DNA of 64,000 nucleotides from JAWKWH01 sp963669415 (GCA_963669415.2 CAXXPS010000003.1:1-64000); one strand, 5' to 3'. Positions 9,133 through 17,887 are shown, counted from the stretch's first letter. The notes: generated by a model from the letters alone, not told the origin. Numbers and translations: made by a program.

Positions 9133-10638
9133 TCAGATCATGTGATGAACAAGGTCATAAAGGGAGGGTTTGTCGCCGGGCGTGCAGTCGAACCGTTTTT
9201 GAAACTCGCCATCCTTGATGACGATGATCGTGTGAGACAGTCCGATTGCTTCCTCAAGCGTGTCGGCGACCAGCACGATGCCCACGCCGGCATCCGACAT
9301 CTCGCGAACCATCTCGTAGACGTCTTCCTTGGCGCCGATATCAAGGCCGCGTGTCGGGTGATCCAGCAGGATGATGTCCGATCCACCTGAACGCCATTTG
9401 GCCAGCACAACTTTCTGCTGGTTGCCGCCCGACAAGCCACCGCAATCCTTGTAGACATCTGGGGTTTTGATCGCGAGCTTCTCGATCCAGGTCCGTGCCA
9501 GCGATTTCTCCTCACCAATGTTCAAGACGCCGGCGCTTGAGTAATTGTTCATCTGGCTCAGCGTCATGTTCTCGTAGACATTCATGCCGGCGACGATGCC
9601 TTCGACCTTGCGCTCCCGTGGCGTGTAGCCGACGCCGCGCTCGACACCACCCTTGGCGGTAAAACGGCTGACCTGATCACCCTTTATCGAAACCTGTCCG
9701 GACGTCGGCGCATCAAGGCCGTATATCGTGCGCAGAATGGCTTCGCGGCCCGACCCCTCGGTTCCGACAAGGCACAAAACCTCGCCGGGGTGGAGTTCAA
9801 ACGATATATCCTTGTAGCGGTTGCCGAGACTGACATTGTTGAGTGTCACAAGCACGGAATCGGCATCATACGGCTTCTGTTTCTGCTCGCGGTAATATTC
9901 CTTGTCGACTTCGCGGCCGACCATCTTGTGCTGAATGGAGTCGACCTCAGCGTCTTTTTGTTCGACGACGTCTACCACCTCGCCGTCCTTCATGACGTAG
10001 ATTCGGTCGCTCAACTCGAGCACCTCATCCATGCGATGACTGACAAAGATGAATGACGCACGCTTTGTCAGGTCGCGCACGAGCTGGAACAGCAATTCGA
10101 CTTCTTCCTTGGCAAGGACTGATGTAGGCTCATCGAGAAGGATGACCAGATCGCCATCAATCCGTTCTTCCAGGGTCAGAACCTTGGCCAGTTCGACCAA
10201 TTGCCTTTGTGCAAATGACAGTTGCGATGTGGTCGTGGCCGGATCGATGTCCAGTTTGACTTTCTTCAGCTGATGACGGGCGGCTTCCGCCATCGCCTTC
10301 CAGTCAATGACGCCGAAATTCACGAATTGCTGTTCGTAACCGAGAAAGATGTTCTCCATCACCGTCAGATTGGTAATCAGCGATTGTTCCTGAAAGACCA
10401 TGCCGATGCCGTGTTCCATGGCCTGGCGAGGGTTCTGGAACCGCACCGCCTTGTCGTCGATGGTAATGGTACCGCCGTCAGGCTGGTAGGAACCGTAGAT
10501 CACTTTCATCAAAGTGGATTTCCCGGCGCCGTTTTCACCGACAAGCCCGACGATCTCGCCGCGATTGACCTTGAAGTCGATCGCCTTCAGCGCATGGACG
10601 CCGGGAAAATGTTTATCGACTTTGCGAAGCTCGTACAC
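9133..10638 (-). CDS. CUT2-type sugar ABC transporter, fused two-domain ATPase
   Basis: A 501-residue RbsA/MglA-like protein with two nucleotide-binding domains. Domain 1 has Walker A GENGAGKSTLMK (about residue 35), signature LSFAQRQ and Walker B LVILLDEPTS. Domain 2 has the usual degenerate Walker A (GTEGSGRE), a canonical signature LSGGNQQK and Walker B IILLDHPTRGLD, where His replaces the catalytic Glu. The domain 1 signature has Ala at the usual second Gly. These changes suggest asymmetric hydrolysis with domain 1 as the active site. It lies between the two permease genes with 8- and 10-bp gaps. Confidence 0.94.
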   Translation of the reverse strand: MYELRKVDKHFPGVHALKAIDFKVNRGEIVGLVGENGAGKSTLMKVIYGSYQPDGGTITIDDKAVRFQNPRQAMEHGIGMVFQEQSLITNLTVMENIFLGYEQQFVNFGVIDWKAMAEAARHQLKKVKLDIDPATTTSQLSFAQRQLVELAKVLTLEERIDGDLVILLDEPTSVLAKEEVELLFQLVRDLTKRASFIFVSHRMDEVLELSDRIYVMKDGEVVDVVEQKDAEVDSIQHKMVGREVDKEYYREQKQKPYDADSVLVTLNNVSLGNRYKDISFELHPGEVLCLVGTEGSGREAILRTIYGLDAPTSGQVSIKGDQVSRFTAKGGVERGVGYTPRERKVEGIVAGMNVYENMTLSQMNNYSSAGVLNIGEEKSLARTWIEKLAIKTPDVYKDCGGLSGGNQQKVVLAKWRSGGSDIILLDHPTRGLDIGAKEDVYEMVREMSDAGVGIVLVADTLEEAIGLSHTIIVIKDGEFQKRFDCTPGDKPSLYDLVHHMI

Positions 10639-10648
10639 GACCGCGCCC

Positions 10649-11692
10649 CTATTTCACAAAGCTGACTGATTTGCGGTCGGTCGACAGAACAACCGCAATG
10701 ATTACCAGGATGCCGAGCACGCCATCCTGCACATATCCGGGCAGCCCGATCACCACCATGCCATTGTTGATGACGTTGACGATCAACACGCCGACCAGCG
10801 TGTTCCACACGCCGCCAATGCCGCCCCACAGCGCCGTGCCGCCAACAACAACGGCGGTGATCGAGACAAACATGAAATTATTGCCTGTCGCGGTTTCAGC
10901 GATGCCGATGCGGCCAACCGCCAGCAGCGCACCAACCGCGAAAAACATGCCCGCCAAGGTGAAACCCATGATGCGCACACGGTTCACGTTCAAGCCGCTG
11001 GCATGGGCCAGTTCCTCGCCGCCGCCGACCGCGTAGAAATTGCGTCCAAGCGTTGTGCGCGACTGTATGAACCAGGCGATCAGCAGAAAACCGAGCGCGA
11101 CGTAGCACATGATCGGAAAGTTCAACCAGCGAACGGTCAGCAATGACCGGAACAGTTCGTCTTCGATGCGAATTCGGTCACCGCCGGTCAGCAGCAGCGC
11201 GAAACCGGTGCCGACAAAGCCCATCGCCAGACTGGCCATGAATGACGGTATCTTGAGCCGTACATGAACGAGGCCGTTGATGAAGCCCATTATGGCTCCA
11301 ACCAGCAGCACCAGAGGGATCGCAAGCCATGCCCAGCTTGCCAAAGTTCCACCCCACGCCAAAAACGCAAAGGCGAACAGCACGGCGCAAACGGAAACCG
11401 TCCCCTCCATGGAGAGGTCGATTGAGCCCATGATGATGATGAATGTGACGCCGATGGCGACCATCAGTGCCGGCGTGGCGGCAATACCGATCCTGGCGGC
11501 GTTTCGAATTGAGAAGAAGCGACTGTCGAGCAGATAGATATGGTCCTTGCCTTCGCGGAAATCCTCAAGCCACTCGAAAAACGGGAACAGGAGCAGCAAG
11601 ACCGCAAGGACCAGAAGAGGCGCCCATTTGACGATCTGATCGCGCGTTACCAGCCCGCCGAAAGGCGCGGATTGTGCAGTAACGTCCGACAT
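10649..11692 (-). CDS. CUT2-type sugar ABC transporter permease
   Basis: A 347-residue RbsC-like permease. FIIIMGSIDLSMEGTVSVCAVLFA and FMFVSITAVVVGGTALWGGIGGVWNT are the family segments, with multiple transmembrane helices. It is the second permease of the importer, so the complex is probably a heterodimer rather than the RbsC homodimer. It lies 124 bp after the binding-protein gene; a strong hairpin stands in that gap. Confidence 0.93.
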   Translation of the reverse strand: MSDVTAQSAPFGGLVTRDQIVKWAPLLVLAVLLLLFPFFEWLEDFREGKDHIYLLDSRFFSIRNAARIGIAATPALMVAIGVTFIIIMGSIDLSMEGTVSVCAVLFAFAFLAWGGTLASWAWLAIPLVLLVGAIMGFINGLVHVRLKIPSFMASLAMGFVGTGFALLLTGGDRIRIEDELFRSLLTVRWLNFPIMCYVALGFLLIAWFIQSRTTLGRNFYAVGGGEELAHASGLNVNRVRIMGFTLAGMFFAVGALLAVGRIGIAETATGNNFMFVSITAVVVGGTALWGGIGGVWNTLVGVLIVNVINNGMVVIGLPGYVQDGVLGILVIIAVVLSTDRKSVSFVK

Positions 11693-11776
11693 TTGTTGAG
11701 CCTCGTTGCTGTGCGTTGTGAGCGCGTGGACCGAGCATTCCCCAATATGGCTTCGTCGCTCGTCTCAAGTCTGGTT

Positions 11777-11801
11777 GCGCGGGCGGAAAACCCGCCCGCG
11801 C
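11777..11801 (-). other. Strong GC hairpin between binding-protein and permease genes
   Basis: GCGCGGGCGG (11777-11786) pairs perfectly with CCGCCCGCGC (11792-11801) around a five-base loop, without a following T run on the transcribed strand. Such hairpins after binding-protein genes commonly protect the upstream mRNA end and give the binding protein higher expression than the membrane parts; that role is inferred here. Confidence 0.6.
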
Positions 11802-11816
11802 AGCAGGAGGATGGAC

Positions 11817-12923
11817 CTATTTGTACATGATCTGGCCGTTTGACGGCCCCCAGAAATCAGTCCAGTCATAGGTCGGCACGTTGTCGAGGTAGTTAGCCTT
11901 GAATTCCGCTGCATCGTCCGGCGTGACAAAGATTGTCGGACCGTAGAATTCACGATGCTCATTCGCCTCGTCGGACGGTTTGAAGGTGCCGACCGCAGCA
12001 TGGTAGGCCAGTGCAGCAGTAATACCGCCACCCCAATGCGGATTAGTAAACACGGTCGCCAGGATCTTGCCCTGTGCGACGAGTTCCACCGCCTGTGGGT
12101 TGCCGTCATAGGTGACGATCGGGATGTCCATTCCTTCAGCGCGCAGTGCTTCGAGAACCCCATAACCGATCGTGTCGTTGGCGCAGTGAACACCGGTAAT
12201 CTCATCGCCATAGCGGGTGATGAATGAAGACATGATCTGGTTGGCTTTCTGCGTGTCCCAGTCGGCGGGCTGTGCATCGAGCAGTTCGACGTCAGGATAA
12301 TCCTTCAGTGCGTTTTTCAAACCGTTCAGGCGCTCGATTGCCGGGTTGTTTGATGCAATGCCGCCGAGATGGACAACGCCGCCCTTGCCGCCGATTGCAT
12401 CCAGCAGGATGCGGGCGGTTTTTTCAGCAGGACCTTCGTCGGACCAACTCATGTGGCTGACGTAGTTGTCTCCGAAATCCCAGGGATGCAGGTCGTCGGT
12501 CTTGTTCCACAGCGTGGAGACATAGGCGCCAGCCGCAGCACACGCCTCGACAACCGGGCGTGCATTCGGTGCGTCATTGGTATCGATGGCCAGCGCCAGT
12601 TCGCCATTGGTCTTGGCAAGCAATGCCTTCACGTCAGCAAGCGACTTTTCCGATGAGCCCTCGTTGATCAGATGGGTCAAGAAGTCCTTCGGCTTGCCCA
12701 GGCTTTCCACAAATGCCTCGCCACCGGACACGATTTCGTTCCAGTAAGGGTTGGTGCGGTTACGATAACTCCATGCAACCGTGGGATCAGCGATCGCCGC
12801 CCTGGCCATGCCCGGCCCAAAGACGCCAGATGCTGCGGCGCCGCCAACGCCAAACGCTGTCGCCAGAAGAAGGTCGCGGCGGTTGACCTTCTCCTGCTCG
12901 ATGAATTTCTTGATAAATGACAT
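11817..12923 (-). CDS. Periplasmic sugar-binding protein (type 1 periplasmic binding fold) of ABC importer
   Basis: A 368-residue ribose-type binding protein. The start is ATG 12923, preceded by AGGGAGGA. The N-terminus has a twin-arginine-like signal (NRRDLLLATAFG, cleavage near ARA-AI), suggesting Tat export. The mature part reads VAWSYRNRTNPYWNEI, LALAIDTNDAPNARPVVEACAAAG, GVVHLGGIASNNPAIERLNG and GVHCANDTIGYGVLEAL, the alternating pattern of type 1 sugar-binding folds. As first gene of the operon and divergent from the TetR gene it probably determines substrate entry. The ligand cannot be named. Confidence 0.92.
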   Translation of the reverse strand: MSFIKKFIEQEKVNRRDLLLATAFGVGGAAASGVFGPGMARAAIADPTVAWSYRNRTNPYWNEIVSGGEAFVESLGKPKDFLTHLINEGSSEKSLADVKALLAKTNGELALAIDTNDAPNARPVVEACAAAGAYVSTLWNKTDDLHPWDFGDNYVSHMSWSDEGPAEKTARILLDAIGGKGGVVHLGGIASNNPAIERLNGLKNALKDYPDVELLDAQPADWDTQKANQIMSSFITRYGDEITGVHCANDTIGYGVLEALRAEGMDIPIVTYDGNPQAVELVAQGKILATVFTNPHWGGGITAALAYHAAVGTFKPSDEANEHREFYGPTIFVTPDDAAEFKANYLDNVPTYDWTDFWGPSNGQIMYK

Positions 12924-13024
12924 GGGATCCTCCCTGTTTTCGACATGCAACCAAATTCAAAGCCACCCTTGGCAACCCTGCGGGCACCAATCGTTTCTGC
13001 TGCGGCCGTGCATCGCAGAAACTT

Positions 13025-13046
13025 AGTAACGCACTAGTTAGTTACT
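13025..13046. promoter_or_regulatory. Predicted TetR-family operator, site 3 (importer/regulator divergent region)
   Basis: An imperfect palindrome with AGTAAC and GTTACT ends. The inner TAACGCACTAGTTA (13027-13040) fits the TAAC-N6-GTTA form of the two sites near 2.0-2.1 kb. It lies about 100 bp upstream of both the binding-protein gene and the TetR gene, as expected for an autoregulated repressor. Confidence 0.65.
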
Positions 13047-13159
13047 TTGTGAATTGCATGCTTGTCAAGTGGACATATTGCGTTTAGCTCTCTAGGGGAC
13101 GCTGGGAAATTGAGAGCAGCGCCAACCGTCCAACCGAGACGGAATGGAGGAGACGTTTC

Positions 13160-13792
13160 GTGCCCAAACCCAAAAAGCGCAAACGGGATGCCGATGCGAC
13201 CAAGTCGCGTATTCTAGATGCAGCGAAAAAGGAATTTGCTCGTCTCGGGCTCGGTGGTGCGCGGGTCGACGAAATTGCCGACAAGGCAAAAACCAACAAG
13301 CGCATGATTTATCACTATTTTGGTGGCAAGGAAGACCTGTTCCAAACGGTGATCGAACAGGCCTATCTTGACATCCGCACTGCCGAACAGGAGCTGGATC
13401 TTGCGCATCTTCCGCCCCGTGAGGCGCTGGAGACATTGGTCCGTTTCACCTGGCAATACTATCTGGATAATCCGGAATTCATCACGCTTGTGAACAGCGA
13501 AAACCTGCATCAGGCGCGACACGTCAAGAAATCAAAAAAAATCAAGGCCGCCAGTCAACAGCTTGTCGAGATGGTCGACGAGATTTTGGCCAGAGGGGTG
13601 GCAGACGGCGTGTTCCGAACCGGTATCGACGCAGTCCAACTCAACATCACCATTGCGGCAATCGGATATTACTACCTGACCAACCGGTTCACCGGTTCGA
13701 TCATGTTTGAGCGCGATTTCATGGACGAGCAATCCCTGCAGCAGCGGCTTGATTTCAACATTTCCACGGTCCTGCGGCTGGTCGAGGTCTGA
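13160..13792 (+). CDS. TetR/AcrR-family transcriptional regulator
   Basis: A 210-residue regulator with GTG start preceded by GGAGGAGA. The N-terminal helix-turn-helix reads TKSRILDAAKKEFARLGLGGARVDEIADKAKTNKRMIYHYFGGKEDLFQTVIEQAY (about residues 16-71), the standard TetR DNA-binding domain with a basic leading tail (PKPKKRKR). The C-terminal region is a TetR ligand domain. It is divergent from the sugar importer and probably represses the whole catabolic locus through the TAAC-N6-GTTA sites. An acyl-CoA or pathway metabolite as inducer is a guess. Confidence 0.9.
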   Translation: MPKPKKRKRDADATKSRILDAAKKEFARLGLGGARVDEIADKAKTNKRMIYHYFGGKEDLFQTVIEQAYLDIRTAEQELDLAHLPPREALETLVRFTWQYYLDNPEFITLVNSENLHQARHVKKSKKIKAASQQLVEMVDEILARGVADGVFRTGIDAVQLNITIAAIGYYYLTNRFTGSIMFERDFMDEQSLQQRLDFNISTVLRLVEV

Positions 13793-13808
13793 CCTGCTGT
13801 CAAGCCGC

Positions 13809-14111
13809 TCAATTGGACGGATCGTCGCTTCGCTCCAGGCATATCGAAATCCTGCAGATGTCACTGTCACTTGTTTTGATTGCGAACTTCTGAATGCGCC
13901 TGGAATCGCAGAATTCAGCCGAAGTTGCGAAGCGGTTGAGCAGGTTCAATCCGGGAATGCTGCGGGAGGGGTAGTAAATGATAGCCGCACCATCTCGCGC
14001 CAGCACTGATTTGATCTGGTCACAAGTTTCGTCAGCCGAATACAATCGCTCCAGCGCCAATGCGTTCGTGGTCGCTGTGGTGACTATCATCGCCAGAATC
14101 AGTTTTCTCAT
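13809..14111 (-). CDS. Small secreted protein of unknown function
   Basis: A 100-residue protein starting at ATG 14111 with GGAGAGAA upstream. MRKLILAMIVTTATTNALA is a short signal peptide; the mature part has four cysteines (ETCDQI, EFCDSR, SDICRI, SICLER) that could form two disulfides. I do not recognise the family. A longer reading frame upstream lacks support. It sits alone between the TetR gene and carB. Confidence 0.6.
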   Translation of the reverse strand: MRKLILAMIVTTATTNALALERLYSADETCDQIKSVLARDGAAIIYYPSRSIPGLNLLNRFATSAEFCDSRRIQKFAIKTSDSDICRISICLERSDDPSN

Positions 14112-14282
14112 CCATTTCTCTCCAACACTGGCGGTATTCAATACCGAAGACCGGTCATGCTTGAAAGCGCAGGGCGTAATTGGTGCATTGCCATGCAAAT
14201 GCAAGGGCAATGTTTCTGTTGAACATCAGATTTCGTGTATCGCAATTGCTTTCACAGGCTTTCCAAGCCGGTTTCGCTTGCC

Positions 14283-14288
14283 TATAAG
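14283..14288 (+). promoter_or_regulatory. Possible -10 element of the carB promoter
   Basis: TATAAG, about 100 bp before the carB start and just upstream of a terminator-like hairpin. No convincing -35 was found, so this is tentative. Confidence 0.3.
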
Positions 14289-14323
14289 GCGCATCTAGCC
14301 TTAGACGACTGCCAGTGGACGCG

Positions 14324-14348
14324 ACCGGTTCGCAAGAACCGGTTTTTT
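14324..14348 (+). terminator. Terminator-like hairpin in the carB leader
   Basis: ACCGGTTC (14324-14331), loop GCAA, GAACCGGT (14336-14343), then a run of T (14343-14348). It is a textbook intrinsic terminator on the plus strand, ending 42 bp before the carB ATG. No plus-strand gene lies between the TetR gene and here, so it may act as an attenuator of carB transcription. Confidence 0.65.
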
Positions 14349-14390
14349 CGCGCGCACGACACAGCCAGATACGACCTAGAAGACACGCTT

Positions 14391-17300
14391 ATGCCGAAAC
14401 GCACCGATATCCAATCCATTCTCATCATTGGCGCGGGGCCGATCGTGATTGGCCAGGCTTGCGAGTTCGACTATTCGGGAACGCAGGCCTGCAAGGCACT
14501 GAAGGCCGAGGGCTACCGCATCATTTTGGTAAACTCAAACCCGGCAACGATCATGACCGATCCGGAGTTGGCCGACGCAACCTATGTCGAGCCAATCACG
14601 CCGGAAGTTGTGGCAAAAATTATCGCCAAGGAGCGGCCCGATGCACTGCTTCCCACGATGGGCGGGCAGACCGCGCTCAATACCGCCTTGTCGCTGCGCC
14701 GCATGGGTGTGCTGGAGCGCTACGGCGTAGAAATGATTGGCGCGGATGCCGCAGCAATCGACAAGGCAGAGGACCGGAAGCTCTTCCGTGAGGCAATGGC
14801 CAAAATTGGCCTGGAGACACCTCGTTCGATGCTTGCCAATGCGACCGAGGTGAAAGATGCCGACCGCAAGCGGCATGAGGCCGAGCGCGAAGAATTGCGT
14901 TCAAGGCATACAGGCGCCGACCTGGATGCGGCACTCGACGCACTGGAAAACGAGTGGAACCTCGGCGAGGGCGATCGCAAACAACGTTATATCCGCCACG
15001 CGATGGGCATCGCGGCAGAGGCTTTCGACCATGTCGGCCTGCCGGCGATTATCCGCCCCTCATTCACGCTTGGCGGCACCGGCGGCGGCATCGCGTTCAA
15101 CGAGGCCGAGTTTTACCAGATCATTCAGTCAGGGCTCGACGCCTCGCCGACGACTGAAGTGCTGATCGAGGAATCGGTGCTTGGCTGGAAAGAATTTGAG
15201 ATGGAGGTTGTCCGCGACAAGGCCGACAACTGCATTATCATCTGCTCCATTGAAAATGTTGATCCGATGGGCGTTCATACCGGTGATTCCATCACAGTCG
15301 CCCCGGCGCTGACGCTGACCGACAAGGAATACCAGATCATGCGCAACGCTTCGATTGCGGTGCTGCGCGAGATCGGGGTGGAGACCGGCGGGTCAAACGT
15401 TCAGTTTGCGGTTAATCCAGACAATGGCCGCCTGGTCGTGATTGAAATGAATCCGCGCGTCTCCCGCTCTTCGGCGCTCGCGTCAAAAGCGACCGGGTTT
15501 CCGATCGCCAAGGTGGCGGCGAGGCTGGCCGTCGGATACACGCTCGATGAACTTGAAAACGACATTACGGGCGGCGCGACGCCGGCTTCGTTTGAACCGT
15601 CCATCGACTATGTTGTCACCAAGATCCCGCGGTTCGCATTTGAAAAATTTCCTGGCGCCGAACCCTATCTGACCACGGCGATGAAATCGGTCGGAGAGGT
15701 GATGGCCATCGGGCGCACATTCGCGGAAAGCCTGCAAAAAGCGTTGCGCGGGCTGGAGACCGGCCTGACGGGCCTCGACGAGATCGAAATCCCGGGACTG
15801 GGGCAGGGCGACGACCGCAACGCCATCCGAGCCGCCCTATCAACCCCGACACCGGACCGGCTGCGCATGGTGGCGCAGGCGATCCGTATCGGCACGCCAC
15901 TCGATGAAGTATACGATGCCTGCCGCATCGACATGTGGTTTTTGGAGCAACTGGCGGCCATCATCACCATGGAGGAGCGCGTTCGTACCGACGGCATGCC
16001 AGCCGACACAGAAAACCTGCGCATGTTGAAGGGATTGGGTTTTTCCGATGCTCGGCTCGGGTCGCTTTCGGGCAACGATGCCGGGCAGGTCGCAGCAAAG
16101 CGGCGGGAGTTGGATGTCCATCCCGTGTTCAAACGCATCGACACCTGTGCTGCGGAATTCGCCTCGCCGACCGCCTACATGTACTCGACCTATGAGGTGC
16201 CGTTTGCCGGTGAGCTGCGGTCGGAAGCGGATGTATCAGATCGCAAGAAAGTGGTCATTCTCGGCGGTGGTCCGAACCGGATTGGCCAGGGCATCGAGTT
16301 CGACTATTGCTGCTGTCATGCCGCCTTCGCATTGCAGGAAGCGGGCTTTGAAGCGATCATGGTCAACTGCAACCCGGAAACGGTGTCGACGGATTATGAC
16401 ACTTCCGACAGGCTTTATTTCGAGCCGTTGACGGCGGAGGATGTGATCGAGATCCTGCGCGTCGAGCAGGAAAGGGGTACACTTGCCGGCGTCATTGTTC
16501 AGCTTGGCGGTCAGACGCCGCTGAAGCTGGCCGGTGCGATTGAAAAGGCCGGAATTCCGATCCTCGGCACGTCTCCGGATGCGATCGACCTGGCTGAGGA
16601 TCGCGATCGTTTTCAGAAGCTTTTGATGAAGCTCGATCTCCGTCAGCCGAAAAACGGTATTGCCTATTCGGTCGAACAGGCCAGGCTTGTTGCCGGGGAA
16701 CTGGGTTTCCCGCTCGTCGTGCGCCCGTCCTATGTGCTTGGCGGCCGGGCGATGCAGATCATCCACAATGAAGACGCGCTGCAGAGCTATCTGCTCGATA
16801 CTGTTCCGGAATTGGTTCCGGAAGATATCAAACAGCGATATCCAAACGACAAAACCGGCCAGATCAATACGCTGCTGGGGCAGAATCCATTGCTGTTCGA
16901 CACCTATCTGCAAGGTGCCACCGAAGTGGACGTCGATTGCCTCTGCGATGGCAAAACGGTCAATGTCTGCGGGGTCATGGAGCACATTGAGGAAGCCGGC
17001 ATCCACTCCGGTGACTCCGCCTGTTCGCTTCCAGTGCACTCCCTGCCTTCCGGCATGGTCGCCGAACTGGAGCGCCAGACAGTTGCGCTCGCCAAGGCGT
17101 TGAATGTCGGCGGGCTGATGAATGTGCAATATGCGATCAAGGATGGCGACGTCTACGTATTGGAGGTCAATCCGCGCGCCAGCCGCACCGTACCGTTCGT
17201 TGCCAAGACGGTCGGCCGTCCTGTCGCCAAGATCGCTGTGCGGATCATGGCGGGCGAAACGCTCGATGGTGCTGCTGGCAATTACGGTGGTCTTGCCGAA

Positions 17301-17873
17301 GCTGCCACGCTGGATCACATCGCGGTCAAGGAAGCGGTGTTTCCGTTTGCCCGTTTCCCGGGTGTTGACATTTTGCTTGGACCGGAGATGCGGTCGACCG
17401 GTGAGGTGATGGGCCTCGACCGTGATTTTGCCCTTGCCTATGCCAAGGCGCAGCTCGGCGCGGGCGTCGATCTTCCGCGATCTGGGTCGGTGTTCATTTC
17501 CGTGCGCGATGACGACAAGCAGCGTGTGCTGGATGCGGCCCGCAGGCTCGCGGGCGAGGGGTTTGGCATCATCGCCACCGGCGGAACGCAGCGCTATCTT
17601 GCCGAAAACGGCGTGGAAGCGGTCAAGATCAACAAGGTGTCGGAAGGTCGTCCGCATATTGAAGACGCCATCCGCAACCGGCAGGTCCAACTGGTTGTCA
17701 ACACGACAGACGGCCAGAAGGCGCGTTCGGATTCCAAATCGCTGCGCCGCGCCGCTCTGATGCAGAAAGTGCCCTACGTGACCACCATGGCCGGTGCATC
17801 GGCCACCGCCGAGGCAATTGCGGCATTGAGGGCGGGAAGCCTGGAAGTGCACCCGCTGCAGGATTATTTCTAG
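14391..17873 (+). CDS. carB: Carbamoyl-phosphate synthase large subunit
   Basis: A 1160-residue enzyme, the length usual in rhizobia. It makes carbamoyl phosphate from bicarbonate, ATP and ammonia delivered by CarA, for arginine and pyrimidine synthesis. The start MPKRTDIQSILIIGAGPIVIGQ is canonical. The two homologous ATP-grasp halves begin at about residues 1 and 620 (second half VVILGGGPNRIGQGIEFDYCC), with metal/nucleotide residues in VIEMNPRVSRSSALASKATG and VLEVNPRASRTVPFVAKTVG. The C-terminal methylglyoxal-synthase-like regulatory domain begins at about residue 1035 (SVFISVRDDD). carA is not in the window. Confidence 0.98.
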   Translation: MPKRTDIQSILIIGAGPIVIGQACEFDYSGTQACKALKAEGYRIILVNSNPATIMTDPELADATYVEPITPEVVAKIIAKERPDALLPTMGGQTALNTALSLRRMGVLERYGVEMIGADAAAIDKAEDRKLFREAMAKIGLETPRSMLANATEVKDADRKRHEAEREELRSRHTGADLDAALDALENEWNLGEGDRKQRYIRHAMGIAAEAFDHVGLPAIIRPSFTLGGTGGGIAFNEAEFYQIIQSGLDASPTTEVLIEESVLGWKEFEMEVVRDKADNCIIICSIENVDPMGVHTGDSITVAPALTLTDKEYQIMRNASIAVLREIGVETGGSNVQFAVNPDNGRLVVIEMNPRVSRSSALASKATGFPIAKVAARLAVGYTLDELENDITGGATPASFEPSIDYVVTKIPRFAFEKFPGAEPYLTTAMKSVGEVMAIGRTFAESLQKALRGLETGLTGLDEIEIPGLGQGDDRNAIRAALSTPTPDRLRMVAQAIRIGTPLDEVYDACRIDMWFLEQLAAIITMEERVRTDGMPADTENLRMLKGLGFSDARLGSLSGNDAGQVAAKRRELDVHPVFKRIDTCAAEFASPTAYMYSTYEVPFAGELRSEADVSDRKKVVILGGGPNRIGQGIEFDYCCCHAAFALQEAGFEAIMVNCNPETVSTDYDTSDRLYFEPLTAEDVIEILRVEQERGTLAGVIVQLGGQTPLKLAGAIEKAGIPILGTSPDAIDLAEDRDRFQKLLMKLDLRQPKNGIAYSVEQARLVAGELGFPLVVRPSYVLGGRAMQIIHNEDALQSYLLDTVPELVPEDIKQRYPNDKTGQINTLLGQNPLLFDTYLQGATEVDVDCLCDGKTVNVCGVMEHIEEAGIHSGDSACSLPVHSLPSGMVAELERQTVALAKALNVGGLMNVQYAIKDGDVYVLEVNPRASRTVPFVAKTVGRPVAKIAVRIMAGETLDGAAGNYGGLAEAATLDHIAVKEAVFPFARFPGVDILLGPEMRSTGEVMGLDRDFALAYAKAQLGAGVDLPRSGSVFISVRDDDKQRVLDAARRLAGEGFGIIATGGTQRYLAENGVEAVKINKVSEGRPHIEDAIRNRQVQLVVNTTDGQKARSDSKSLRRAALMQKVPYVTTMAGASATAEAIAALRAGSLEVHPLQDYF

Positions 17874-17887
17874 GGTCCTGACCCTAG
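17870..17887. repeat. GGGTC palindrome overlapping the carB stop codon
   Basis: CTAGGGTC-CT-GACCCTAG, arms of 8 bp, containing the carB TAG. A related 16-bp perfect palindrome lies at 63955-63970 at another gene end. No T run follows, so it is not a classical terminator. Confidence 0.6.

Noticed and set aside
14235..14390. Upstream extension of carB to 14235
   Set aside because: The conserved protein starts at MPKRTDIQSI (14391) and a terminator hairpin lies within the extension.
16236..17852. 538-codon open frame opposite carB
   Set aside because: Antisense to the second half of a highly conserved enzyme; long only because of GC-rich codon bias.
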